A stretch of DNA of 64,000 nucleotides, taken from positions 3,437,580-3,501,579 of the forward strand of contig JAXIVH010000030.1 of assembly GCA_036785325.1 (NCBI GenBank), given 5' to 3'. Numbering within the stretch: the stretch's first letter is position 1; each line of letters starts with the position of its first letter. Below are positions 53,289-63,784 of the stretch, piece by piece. Under the pieces are notes generated by a model that saw nothing but the letters and a program-made list of their open reading frames with translations, searched no databases and was not told the origin of the DNA. The position numbers and the translations under genes were made by a program. This DNA is from Urophycis tenuis (lineage: Eukaryota; Chordata; Actinopteri; Gadiformes; Phycidae).

Positions 53289-54254
53289 ACACTGCACCAA
53301 GTACTTTTGGTCATCTTTGAAATTGATCCATGATAAAACATTACACATCCTCCTTAACAAATTGTTGTGGTACCAAATTTGCCACCAAGTTCAAGTATTC
53401 TTTCTTCTGACCGAATTAAAGGCTAACTTTGTATTACACTAATGATTACAGACATCCAGTGAGTTATAGGGGTCAAACGTGATGTATTGACATTCTGCTT
53501 TGAGGACACCGTGTTTCAAATCCCAACTCTGCCAGTCCAAATGTTGTATTTAAGCACAATTCTGAAGAGGCATTGACGAAAAGGTGTTTTTTGTCATCTT
53601 TCAAATTGGTCCATAATAAACAATAACACAACGTCTTTAAAAAATTGTTGTGGTCCGAAAGTTCAAATACTCAAAAATTCTTTCATCAGTCCAGACATCC
53701 AGTGAGTTATGGTGGCCAAGTGGTCAAACAGAATGTATTTACGCTCTGCTTTCAGGACGCCATGTTTCATACGTACACTACCTCTGCCAGCCAACTGTTG
53801 AATTTAAGCACAATTTTGCTGAGGCATTGAAGAAAGGTTATTTTTTGTGGTAGAACGGTCCAAGGAGCTGGATTCAGGCTCCTGCCTCTAAGAAGGAAGG
53901 GTTCATATCACACCAGTGCCAGGATTTTCTGTGCTGTTTCATGTCAGCCATGCTGTGCTGTTGTGATTTGGTCATTTAGAAAATGGGCGCAATGACAAAG
54001 TTGAACAAATTGATATAGCCAGAACTATGCCAGCAAATTCAAGCATTCTTGCTTCAGTTGGACCCAATTAAAGTCTAACTTTGTAATACAATAAAGATTA
54101 CAGTCATCCACTCAATTATTGTTGCCAAGTGGTCAAATGTGGTGTATTTAGGCCCTGCTTTGAGGATGTGGCGTTTCAAATCCCAACTCTGCCAGTCAAC
54201 ACGATGAATTTAAGTTCAAGTTTCAAGAGGCATTGAGGGAATTATGTTGTTGGA

Positions 54255-54336
54255 GGTAGTGTGGCCGAGCGGTCTAAGGCGCTGGATTAAGGCTCCAGTC
54301 TCTCAGGAGGCGTGGGTTCAAATCCCACTACTGCCA
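54255..54336 (+). tRNA. tRNA-Leu (AAG)
   Basis: 82-nt gene, anticodon AAG. One change makes a G7-U66 wobble; otherwise intact. Confidence 0.93.
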
Positions 54337-54721
54337 TACAATTCTGTGCATTCAGGGCTTCTTTTTGAAAGGCCATTCTCAATAGGTAATACTGTGGCCT
54401 GACATGGGATGCTCAAATACTTAGAAACCCTACTAAAAAACAACACTCTTCCTCAAACCCAATGTACTTGTTTATCATTGAGTCAAACTGTTGCAATGTG
54501 GACTAAACAATCCAAAAGGGAACAATTGCGAGGTCATAAGGAGTAGGAGAAGCTGAAGATGTAAAAAAATCTGAATGTGGTTCTCAGGCATTTGACTGTA
54601 AGTTGCCATCAGTAAGATGAGTACAGACCGTTTGAGAACAAGGACAGTAGAGTGAATTCATAGAAGTCAACCATCACAACAACGATACAGAACTATGAGC
54701 AGAGAAAGTTGCTGTAACATT

Positions 54722-54793
54722 GGGCTCGTCCGGGATTCGATCCCAGGACCTCTCGCACCCTAAGCACGAACCATACCCCTAGACCAACGAGCC
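54722..54793 (-). pseudogene. tRNA-Pro (AGG) pseudogene
   Basis: 72-nt copy with a changed T arm (gattcgatcccagg on the + strand) and a damaged anticodon stem (taagcacgaacc). Confidence 0.8.
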
Positions 54794-55059
54794 ATGCTTT
54801 GCAGAATGTATTCGGTCATGTTGAAAATGGATGCAATGACAAGCCACAGCCAATAGTTTTAAACAGAGTGATGTAGCAATAACTATGCCACCACATTCTT
54901 GCTTCAGTTGCTACTTTAATTAATCAGGGCAGTGGGTTAAAGATCAAGAGTGCTTTCCGTAACACCTTTGAACAAGCATCGGGAGAATGATTCTGACTGT
55001 TAATAAGCTCATGGAAGAAATATTCCAGAACTGTCACCACAAAATATTACTGCTTCATA

Positions 55060-55132
55060 GGGCTCGTCCGGGATTTGAACCCCGGGACCTCTCGCACCCT
55101 AAGCGAGAATCATACCCCTAGACCAACGAGCC
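55060..55132 (-). tRNA. tRNA-Pro (AGG) with 1-nt insertion
   Basis: 73 nt: consensus tRNA-Pro-AGG with one extra C in the T arm (gaaccccggg). Function uncertain. Confidence 0.75.
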
Positions 55133-55859
55133 ACAATGTACCATGTGGATATGGTCGTACTGTAAATTGGTCCAAAAAAACAGAACACATTGTCTTAATC
55201 AAATTGTTATAGAACAAACTTTGCCACCAACTTCAAATATTCTTTTTTCAGAAAAAATTCAATTCTTAATGTATTACAATAATGGCAACAGACATCCAGT
55301 GAGTTATAGTGACCAAGTTGTCAAACACAGTGTTTACGCTCTGCTTTCAGGACGCCATGTTTCATACGTACACTACCTCTGCCAGCCAACTGTTGAATTT
55401 AAGCACAATTTTGCTGAGGCATTGAAGAAAGGTTTTTTTTTGTGGTAGAACGGTCCAAGGAGCTGGATTCAGGCTCCTGCTTCTAAGAAAGAAGGGTTCA
55501 TATCACACCAGTGCCAGGATTTCCTGTGCTATTTCATGTCAGCCATGCTGTGCTGTTGTGATTTTGTCATTTAGAAAATGGGCGCAATGACAAAGGATGA
55601 CAAAGTTATAGAAATTGATATAGCCGGAACTATGCCAGCAAATTCAAGCATTCTTGCTTCAGTTGGACCCAATTAAAGTCTAACTTTGTAATACAATAAA
55701 GATTACAGTCATCCACTCAATTATTGTTGCCAAGTGGTCAAATGTGGTGTATTTAGGCTCTGCTTTGAGGATGTGGCGTTTCAAATCCCAACTCTGCCAG
55801 TCAACACGATGAATTTAAGTTCAACTTCGAAGAGGCATTGAGGAAATTATGTCATTGGA

Positions 55860-55941
55860 GGTAGTGTGGCCGAGCGGTCTAAGGCGCTGGATTAAGGCTC
55901 CAGTCTCTCAGGAGGCGTGGGTTCAAATCCCACCACTGCCA
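55860..55941 (+). tRNA. tRNA-Leu (AAG)
   Basis: Intact 82-nt gene, anticodon AAG. Confidence 0.95.
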
Positions 55942-56389
55942 TACAATTCTGTGCATTCAGGGCTCCTTTTTGAAAGGCCATTCTCAATAGGTAATACTGT
56001 GGCCTGACATGGTATGCTCAAATACTTAGAAACCCTACTAAAAAACAACACTCTTCCTCAAACCCAATGTACTTGTTTATCATTGAGTCAAACTGTTGCA
56101 ATGTGGACTAAACAATCCAAAAGGGAACAATTGCGAGGTCATAAGGAGTAGGAGAAGCTGAACATGTAAAAAAATCTGAATGTGGTTCTCAGGCATTTGA
56201 CTGTAAGTTGCCATCAGTAAGATGAGTACAGACCGTTTGAGAACAAGGACAGTAGAGTGAATTCATAGAAGTTGGCCATCACAACAACGGTACAGAACTT
56301 TGAGCAGAGAAAGTTTCTGTAACATGGGGCTCGTCCGGGATTCGATCCCAGGACCTCTCGCACCCTAAGCGCAAATCATACCTCTAGAC

Positions 56390-58748
56390 CAGGGGTGTCA
56401 AACTCAATTGCACAGGGGGCCAAAACTCAAAACACACTTAATGTCGCGGGCCGAACAGTATAAATATTTATTTAACAGACTAAATATTTATGTTTTTTAA
56501 CCATCAATATGAATCAAAATACAGGATATCATTCCAAAATAAATAAATTTCAACTTGAAATATTTTGCTCTTCATAAAAAAATATCCTGTCAATACAATA
56601 CATTCAAAATCTGTACATGCTGGAATATAAAAAATCTGAAAATATAAATAAAAAATTGAATTTAAAGTAAAAGTTAAATCATAACAAATCATAACATTCC
56701 ATTTTTCTTGTCCTATTTATTCAGAGCCTGATACTTGGAGTCTTTTATTTGCAACAAGTTCGTTTATGTTTGGGGTTAGGTTCTGTGTAGTGGAGATTCT
56801 CAGGATGGATTGCAGGTGTTCATCAGTGAGGCGACTCCTGTGTGACGTTTTGTTTATTTTCATCACAGAGAACAGCTGCTCGCACAGATATGTGCTGCCT
56901 AACATGGACAGGATTCGAGCCGCATGTTGGCGGAGCTGCGGCTTCGCTTCAGGAATGAAGCGAGTGAACTGTGCTGGCCCCGCACTGTCGTACTTTGCCT
57001 TCAGTGTCCCGTTACATTGCAGTTCTATCAGCTCCATCTGCATTTCTACAGGTGCGGTTTCCACGTCGACTGCAAATGGGTTGCGAAGTAGCTCGAAGTT
57101 ACTTTTCTGTGCCTCAAAGTCACTGAAGCGCCGTACGAGCTCAGTGCGCAGCGCGCTGAGTTTTTCAGCAAAGGTGGCATTTGGGAAAACTGTGGCACTT
57201 TCTTGGTTCAGTATTACTTGGCAACAGGGAAAGTGAGACAAGTTGCATTGGTGCATTTGTGTCTCCCATAAGCGCAGCTTCACTTGAAATGCCTTCACTG
57301 CATCATGCATATCAGTTATTATGTGCTCCCGTCCCTGGAGTTGAAGGTTTAAAGCGCTAAGATGCGACGTTATGTCAGCCAGGAACGCCAAGTCACATTT
57401 CCACTTTTCATCCCGCAGAACTGTGCAGTCTTTCCCCTTACTGTCCATGAACTGGCAGATTTCCTCTCGCAGCTCAAAGCGTCTTTTGAGAACTTTTCCC
57501 CGACTTAGCCACCGGACCTCCGTATGATATGGCATATCGCCAAACTCGCTATCCATTTCCCGCAGAAAAGACTGGAATTGGCGGTGATTTAAACCGTGGG
57601 CTCTGATAAAGTTGACGGTTTGTGTTACAGTGTTCATCACATGATCCATTTTTAGGACTTTAGCACTCAGCGATTCCTGGTGTATGATGCAGTGATACAC
57701 TGTCAACTCACCGGCACAGTTCTCCTCCCGCATCTTTGAGCGCATCCTTCCCACCAGTCCATTTTTTTCACCACACATCGCAGGTGCGCCATCTGTTGTA
57801 AGTCCAACGAGTTTTTCCCACGGCAGTTTCATGTCGGTTACACTTTGAAATACATTTCCAAAGATGTCTTCTCCTTTCGTTGTCCCGTGCATCGATTTAA
57901 TGTCCAGTATTTCCTCTGTTACGCACAAATTGGAATCCACTCCACGGATGAATATCGCCAGCTGTGCAGTGTCAGTCGCGTCAGTAGTTTCATCCACGGC
58001 AAGGGAGTATGCAACAAAATCTTTTGCTCTTTCAATCAACTGTGTTTTCAAATCAGTCGCCATCTCACAAACCCGATTAGCAACAGTGTTTCTGCTGAGG
58101 CTTACATTTGCAAACGCTCGCGTTTTATCTGGACAAAGGACGTCGCACACTTTCATCATACAATTCTTCACGAATTCCCCCTCGGTAAACGGCCGTCCTG
58201 ATTTGGCCACAATGAAACTTGCTTTCACAGCAGCTTCACTTTGTGATTTTGCTTTGGTGAAAAACGTCTGCTGGGATGTCAAATTCTTCTTCAACTCCTC
58301 TACCTTTTGTAGCTTCTGTCCTGCGCTCAGGTTTTTGAACTTGTCCTCATGTTTTGTCTCGTAGTGCCGTCTTAGGTTATACTCCTTCATTACAGCGACA
58401 TTACTCCCGCAAAGGAGACATACTGGTTTACCTGCAATTTCAGTAAACATATACTCATTCTCCCACCGGCTTTGAAAGCCTCGGTTTTCAGAATCAATTT
58501 TTCTCTTGGCCATTGTTGGGGTCTAGCTTTGATTTGATATTAGCGTTGTGTACATCAACAGACCGCGAACTTGAACCGCGGCTTGCCGTTGGCGGCAATT
58601 GCACTGCATCATGGGATTTGTAGTGTGTGTTATTGGGGCGTCATATTACAGGGCCATTAAAAACAGATATATAAAACGATCTCGCGGGCCGGATATAATT
58701 GTATGGCGGGCCGGATGTGGCCCGCGGGCCTTGAGTTTGACACATGTG
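56390..58748 (-). mobile_element. Complete hAT element (Buster/Charlie-like), copy 2
   Basis: 2359 bp. The ends read CAGGGGTGTCAAACTCAA (left) and, on the minus strand, CACATGTGTCAAACTCAA (right). Target duplication is ctctagac (56382-56389 and 58749-58756). It encodes one full-length transposase on the minus strand. The subterminal regions are rich in gcgggccgg. The perfect duplication and open frame point to a recent insertion. Confidence 0.93.
56717..58513 (-). CDS. hAT transposase, full length, BED-finger type
   Basis: 598 codons, uninterrupted, starting MAKRKIDSENRGFQSRWENE. A BED-type zinc finger uses C32, C35, H50 and H55 (PVCLLCG ... LRRHYETKH) and would bind the element ends. Next are the KSGRPFTEGEFVKNCM linker, the first catalytic region (YSLAVDETTDATDTAQLA), the second (GLTTDGAPAMCGEKNGLVGR), the CxxH-type insertion (YHCIIHQESL), VRWLSRGKVLKRRF, and the C-terminal dimerisation segment with the final Glu region (GSTYLCEQLFSVMKINKTSH). 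This architecture is that of GTF2IRD2/ZBED5-like hAT transposases; the length is normal for the family. It is the only clearly intact transposon gene in the window. Confidence 0.93.
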   Translation of the reverse strand: MAKRKIDSENRGFQSRWENEYMFTEIAGKPVCLLCGSNVAVMKEYNLRRHYETKHEDKFKNLSAGQKLQKVEELKKNLTSQQTFFTKAKSQSEAAVKASFIVAKSGRPFTEGEFVKNCMMKVCDVLCPDKTRAFANVSLSRNTVANRVCEMATDLKTQLIERAKDFVAYSLAVDETTDATDTAQLAIFIRGVDSNLCVTEEILDIKSMHGTTKGEDIFGNVFQSVTDMKLPWEKLVGLTTDGAPAMCGEKNGLVGRMRSKMREENCAGELTVYHCIIHQESLSAKVLKMDHVMNTVTQTVNFIRAHGLNHRQFQSFLREMDSEFGDMPYHTEVRWLSRGKVLKRRFELREEICQFMDSKGKDCTVLRDEKWKCDLAFLADITSHLSALNLQLQGREHIITDMHDAVKAFQVKLRLWETQMHQCNLSHFPCCQVILNQESATVFPNATFAEKLSALRTELVRRFSDFEAQKSNFELLRNPFAVDVETAPVEMQMELIELQCNGTLKAKYDSAGPAQFTRFIPEAKPQLRQHAARILSMLGSTYLCEQLFSVMKINKTSHRSRLTDEHLQSILRISTTQNLTPNINELVANKRLQVSGSE

Positions 58749-59031
58749 CTCTAGACCAACGAGCCATGCTGTGCAGAATTTATTCGGTCATGTTGAAAAT
58801 GGATGCAATGACAAGCCACAGCCAATAGTTTTAAACAGATTGATGTAGCAATAACTATGCCAACACATTCTTGCTTCAGTTGCTACTTTAATTAATCAGG
58901 GCAGTGGGTTAAAGGTGAAGAGTGCTATCCGTAACACCTTTGAACAAGTATCGGGAGAATCATTCTGACTGTTAATCAGCTCATGGAAGAAATATTCCAG
59001 AACTGTCACCACAAAACTTTACTGCTTCATA

Positions 59032-59103
59032 GGGCTCGTCCGGGATTTGAACCCGGGACCTCTCGCACCCTAAGCGAGAATCATACCCCTAGACCAACGA
59101 GCC
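59032..59103 (-). tRNA. tRNA-Pro (AGG)
   Basis: Intact 72-nt gene, anticodon AGG. Unlike most Pro copies, a TTTT lies about 20 nt downstream on its coding strand (acaaaac on the + strand). Confidence 0.95.
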
Positions 59104-59566
59104 ACAATGTACCATGCAGATTTGGTCGTACTCTAAATTGGTCCAAAAAACCAGAACACATTGTCTTAATCAAATTGTTATAGAACAAACTTTGCCACCA
59201 ACTTCAAATATTCTTTTTTCAGAAAGAATTCAATTCTTAATGTATTACAATAATGGCAACAGACATCAGAGAGTTATAGTGACCAAGTTGCCAAACACAG
59301 TGTTTACGCTCTGCTTTCAGGACGCCATGTTTCATACGTACACTACCTCTGCCAGCCAACTGTTGAATTTAAGCACAATTTTGCTGAGGCATTGAAGAAA
59401 GGTTATTTTTTGTGGTAGAACGGTCCAAGGAGCTGAAGGGTTAAATTCCAAGGAAGGGTTAAATTCACACCAGTGCCAGGATTTTCTGTGCTATTTCATC
59501 TCAGATCACGATTGTATCGAACGCTAAAGGCACAGAACAAAACTTTGAGCATAGAGCCGTTACGTG

Positions 59567-59635
59567 GGGCTCGTCCGGGATTTGAACCCGGGACCACTCG
59601 CACCCAGAAGAATGATGCCCCTATACCAACGAGCC
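59567..59635 (-). pseudogene. tRNA-Pro pseudogene
   Basis: 69-nt remnant. The acceptor and T arm are good, but the anticodon arm is shortened and scrambled (cacccagaagaatgatg on the + strand). Confidence 0.8.
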
Positions 59636-59952
59636 ATCCCGCAGTGTATGTGAGTTCGTCATTTTCAAATTTGGTGCAATGACAAGCCACGGCCCAAACT
59701 CTCAATCATTGATATAGCCAGAACTATGCCACCAAATTCAAGCATTCTTGCTTCAGTTGGACCCAATTAAAGTCTAACTTTGTAATACAATAAAGATTAC
59801 AGCCATCCACTCAATTATTGTTGCCAAGTGGTCAAATGTGGTGTATTTAGGCTCTGCGTTGAGGATGTGGCGTTTCAAATCCCAACTCTGCCAGTCAACA
59901 CGATGAATTTAAGTTCAAGTTCGAAGAGGCATTGCGGAAAACATGTATCGGA

Positions 59953-60034
59953 GGTAGTGTGGCCGAGCGGTCTAAGGCGCTGGATTAAGGCTCCAGTCTC
60001 TCAGGAGGCGTGGGTTCAAATCCCACCACTGCCA
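59953..60034 (+). tRNA. tRNA-Leu (AAG)
   Basis: Intact 82-nt gene, anticodon AAG. Confidence 0.95.
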
Positions 60035-60416
60035 TACAATTCTGTGCATTCAGGGCTTCATTTTGAAAGGCCATTCTCAAAAGGTAATACTGTGGCCTGA
60101 CATGGTATGCTCAAATACTTAGAAACTCGTCCATAAAAACAACACTCTTCCTCAAACCCCATGTACTTGTTTATCATTGAGTCAAACTGTTGCAATGTGG
60201 ACTAAACAATCCAAAAGGGAACAATTGCGAGGTCATAAGGAGTAGAAGAAGCTGAACACGTAACAAATCTGAATGTGGTTCTCAGGTATTTGAATGTAAG
60301 TTGCCATCAGTAAGATGAGTCTGGACCGTTTGAGAACAAGGACAGAGTGAATTCAAAGAAGTCGGCCATCACAACAACGGTACAGAACTCTGAGCAGAGA
60401 AACTTGCTGTAACACT

Positions 60417-60488
60417 GGGTTCGTCCGGGATTTGAACTCAGGACCTCTCGCACCCTAGGCGAGAATCATACCCCTAGAACAACGAGCC
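60417..60488 (-). pseudogene. tRNA-Pro (AGG), degenerate
   Basis: 72 nt with an acceptor change (gggttcg), T-arm changes (gaactcagg), an altered anticodon loop base 32 and a D-arm change (tagaacaac). Probably inactive. Confidence 0.75.
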
Positions 60489-60754
60489 ATGCTGTGCAGA
60501 ATTTATTCGGTCATGTTGAAAATGGGATCAATGACATGCCACAGCCAATAGTTTTAAACAGATTGATGTAGCAATAACTATGCCACCACATTCTTGCTTC
60601 AGTTGCTACTTTAATTAATCAGGGCAGTGGGTTTAAAGTCAAGAGTGCTATCCGTTATGACTTTGAACAAGCATCGGGAGAATCATTCTGACTGTTGATC
60701 AGCTCATGGACGAAATATTCCAGAACTGTCACCACAGAACTTCACTTCTTCATC

Positions 60755-60777
60755 GGGCTTATCCGGGATTGAACCCG
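60755..60777 (-). pseudogene. tRNA-Pro 3' remnant left of hAT copy 3
   Basis: gggcttatccgggattgaacccg: acceptor 3' strand and T arm only. The rest of the tRNA and the hAT left terminus are deleted at this join. Confidence 0.75.
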
Positions 60778-62912
60778 ATTGTGCAGATTGTTGATGTAAA
60801 TATCACGGGAGCGATATTTGGACTTTATGAAGTTCATGCTTGAGAAAACTTGCTCGCATAAGTATGGTGAGCCAAAGATGGACAGGACTCCAAATGCATA
60901 CTTTTTCATGTTAATATATGTGTTGGGAATGGCACTCCATGTTTCAAAAACAAGTTCCTCAGGTTGTGGGAGGTTTTCAATGTCACTCCATTTGTGCCCT
61001 TTAGCGAGAGTAGCCTTCTGACGGGCGACTTCTTCAAGATCTGCTGTCAGGCATTTGAACTTGGACACCTATAAATTTTTATCCGCTATATCGGCCAGTT
61101 CCATTTCTAGATCGGGCTTACTTACCCCTGTCAATGCAGATGTGTTCAGCAGGGATGGGTCGATGTCCAGGGGTGTGACAGGGAAGGAGAGAGTGTGTTT
61201 TTCCTCTCTGAACTCACTGAATCTTTCTCCCAATGCAGCTTGCATTGCAATAATAGCACCGTGGAAATAATCACAATTTATGTGACTTAATAGCACCGTG
61301 GAAATAATCACAATTTATGTGACTGTTTGCTTCTTTGAACTCTCTCAGGGAGGGGAAGTGAGAGAGCGTACCTTTTTGTACATCTCTGGCAAACACTCAT
61401 CTTGCGCTCAAACGCCAAAACATTCTCCAGCATCTGCAGGGCCGTGCTTCCCTTTCCTTGCAGATTTTTACTCAGCGTGTTTAAGTGACTTGTCATATCT
61501 ACCATGAAGTAAAATTTTTCCAGCCAATCGAGGTCTCCCAGTTCGGGATAGCTGAGGCCTTTGCTTTCTAAGAAGGTTTTCACATGCTCCGGACAGGTAG
61601 CGAAGCGTTTCAGCACCTCTCCCCTGGACAGCCACCGGACTCTGTTGTGCAGCAGGAGAGCCGAATATTCACTGTCCACTTCTTCTAACAGTGAACAAAA
61701 CTGTCAGTGGTTTAACCCGTTTGCAATTATTTGGTTCACAATCTTGATAAGGAGGTTCATCACTTCCACACATTCAGGGGGGAATGTTTGAGTGCACAGT
61801 GCGTCTTGGTGGAGGATGCAGTGAAACGTCATCAGCTCTCGATCCAGTGACTTTTGAAGTAAATTCACGTAGCCCTTCTGTGCTCCTCTTATACTGGGTG
61901 CTCCATCAGTACACACTGACACCAGGTGAGTGGTGTTTATTCCTTTGGCTTTTAGACAACTCACAAGAGCCTCACAAATGTCCTGTCCCCATGCACGTTT
62001 GGCCCCTGAGCAGTATGAGTTAAATCAGTTCTTCCTGCGGCTCATCAGAGTTCACATATCTGTCTGCTCAGTATCGTTTACATCACTTGACTCATCACAG
62101 GCAATTGAAAATGCTTGAGCTGAATTGATGTCATCAATTTGCTTATGTCTGTTGCCATTTAATGGTCCTGTTCTTGACGGTCTTTGCAGAGAGAGGCATT
62201 TCTCTAGTTTTTTTTAACAATTTCTCATTTTATTTAAAGTCGAAGAATAGATTCTCTGATATTTGTATCAACGATTCTTTCATGTATTCTCCGTCTGTGA
62301 ACGGCTTCCCCCTCCTTAGGATCTCCTGAGTTGCCACAAAGCTAGCAGCTGTAGTTGACTGTGGAGAGGTGATCCACTTCTTGAAAGTATGTTTGCTCTG
62401 CTCACTTTCGCTCATCTTCGGTTGGGTAATTTACAGTGAATGCTGAGTGCTTGTTTTGAAAATGTCTTTCAACGTTACATTTTTTTGTTGTTCGATAATT
62501 TCTCACCACATACCAAGCACACAGGTAAGCCAGCGTCGTTGGCGATGAAGGCAAATGAATCAGTCCACGCAGAATTAAAGTCTCTATTTTCATCTGAGAC
62601 TTTTCTTTTTTGGTATTTATTCATGGTTAGTGCAGGGGTCGCACACTTCAGAAGCCGCCTGAAGGTAAAGGCGAGGGCTATAGACGTTGATGTGACATAT
62701 TTTTTAGTTGACAAATTATATTTAAAAAAACTTTAAAAAAAATAAGATGTTAAAGTATCGCCTCGAACTCCAAGATAACTGCAACAAAATAAACAGGGAA
62801 ATAATAATATTTAAATTGAAATTAAAATGACCGTTATTAATTTTCATGGTATTTTTTTTGCCAAAGGGAGCCGCTACAAGGAGGCTGAAGAGCCGCAGGT
62901 TGCCGACCCCTG
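60778..62912 (-). mobile_element. hAT element copy 3, decayed
   Basis: A different hAT family from copies 1 and 2. The surviving terminus on the minus strand begins CAGGGGTCGGCAACCTGCGG at 62912 and abuts ccctagac plus tRNA-Pro sequence (62913-62929). The other terminus is deleted together with part of the tRNA. A 33-bp tandem duplication (gcaccgtggaaataatcaca...) lies at about 61255-61322. Confidence 0.8.
60790..62626 (-). pseudogene. hAT transposase relic, BED-finger type
   Basis: Collinear but broken frames on the minus strand. The N-terminus MNKYQKRKVSDENRDFNSAW has the BED finger (PVCLVCG ... VERHFQNKH) split by a frameshift near 62475. Next are RRGKPFTDGEYMKESL, CTDGAPSIRGAQKG with FHCILHQDALC, VRWLSRGEVLKRF, and GSPYLCEQVFSSMNFIKSKY. 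At least five frameshifts or stops, and the first catalytic Asp region (about 62000-62230) is badly decayed. Confidence 0.8.
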
Positions 62913-62929
62913 CCCTAGACCCACGAGCC
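62913..62929 (-). pseudogene. tRNA-Pro 5' remnant right of hAT copy 3
   Basis: ccctagac then ccacgagcc: the first 17 nt of a tRNA-Pro gene, broken at the same base as the other two hAT-bearing copies. Confidence 0.8.
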
Positions 62930-63279
62930 ACGTTGTGCTCGTGTGCTTTGGTCATTTTGAAAAGGGGTGCTATGACAAACCAGTTATATATATATAGCTT
63001 CAGTTGGAACCAATAAAGTCAATTTATAATGACTGAGTCAGACCACTGATTTCAATTTCAAATTCAAACATTCTTGTTTCAGTTCGACCCAATTAAAGTC
63101 TAACTTTGTAAAACAATAAAGATTACAGCTATCCAGTGAATTATCGGTGCCATGTGGTCCACACTGGTGTACTTAGGCTCTGTTTTGAGGACATTGTGTT
63201 TCAAATCCCAACTCTGCCAGTCAACACGTTGAATTTAAGCTAAACTTTAAAGAGGCATTGAGGAAAACATGTTGTCAGT

Positions 63280-63361
63280 GGTAGTGTGGCCGAGCGGTCT
63301 AAGGCGCTGGATTTAGGCTCCAGTCTCTCAGGAGGTGTGGGTTCAAATCCCACCGCTGCCA
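63280..63361 (+). tRNA. tRNA-Leu (TAG)
   Basis: 82-nt gene, anticodon TAG. Two benign changes (ggaggtgtgg; U6-G67 wobble). Confidence 0.93.
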
Positions 63362-63712
63362 GGAATTTATGTGTATTCAGGCAACTTTTTGAAAAGTCAT
63401 TCTCAAAGGGTAATACTGTGGCCTGGCATGGTATGCTCAGATACTTACTACTCTTCCTCAAACCCAATGTACTTATCATTGAGTCACACTGTTGGGACTA
63501 AACGATGCAAAAGGGAACAATTGCGAGGTCAAAAGCAGCAGTAGGAGAAGTTGAACACGTAACAAATCTGAATGTGGTTCTCAGGCATTTGAGCGTAAGT
63601 TGCCATCAGTAAGATGAGTCCGGACCGTTTGAGAACAATGGCGGTAGAATGAACTCAGAGAACGTCAAAGCCATAGTACACAACTTTGAGTAGAGATACA
63701 TGCGGTAACATG

Positions 63713-63784
63713 GGGCTCATCCAGGATTTGAACCCGGTACTTCTCGCAGCCTAAGCGAGAATCATACCCCTAGACCAACAAGCC
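63713..63784 (-). pseudogene. tRNA-Pro (AGG), degenerate
   Basis: 72 nt with changes in the acceptor, T arm (aacccggtactt), anticodon loop position 37 and D arm. Probably inactive. Confidence 0.75.

Larger units (their letters stand above)
56327..58765 (-). pseudogene. tRNA-Pro (AGG) split by a complete hAT element
   Basis: The 3' 63 nt of the tRNA lie at 56327-56389 and its 5' 17 nt at 58749-58765. The 8 bp ctctagac occur on both sides of the element; removing one copy and the element restores a 72-nt tRNA gene. The tRNA already carried T-arm and anticodon-stem changes (as at 54722), so it was probably a pseudogene when hit. Confidence 0.92.
53217..60488. repeat. Three ~1.2-1.6 kb tRNA-array units
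   Basis: Repeated order: Pro gene, relic B, relic C, relic A, Leu gene, Pro gene. Units run 53217-54793, 55060-56389 (with its last Pro gene split by a hAT element) and 59032-60488. The third unit has an extra Pro pseudogene (59567) that the first two lost by a deletion after relic C. Confidence 0.8.
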
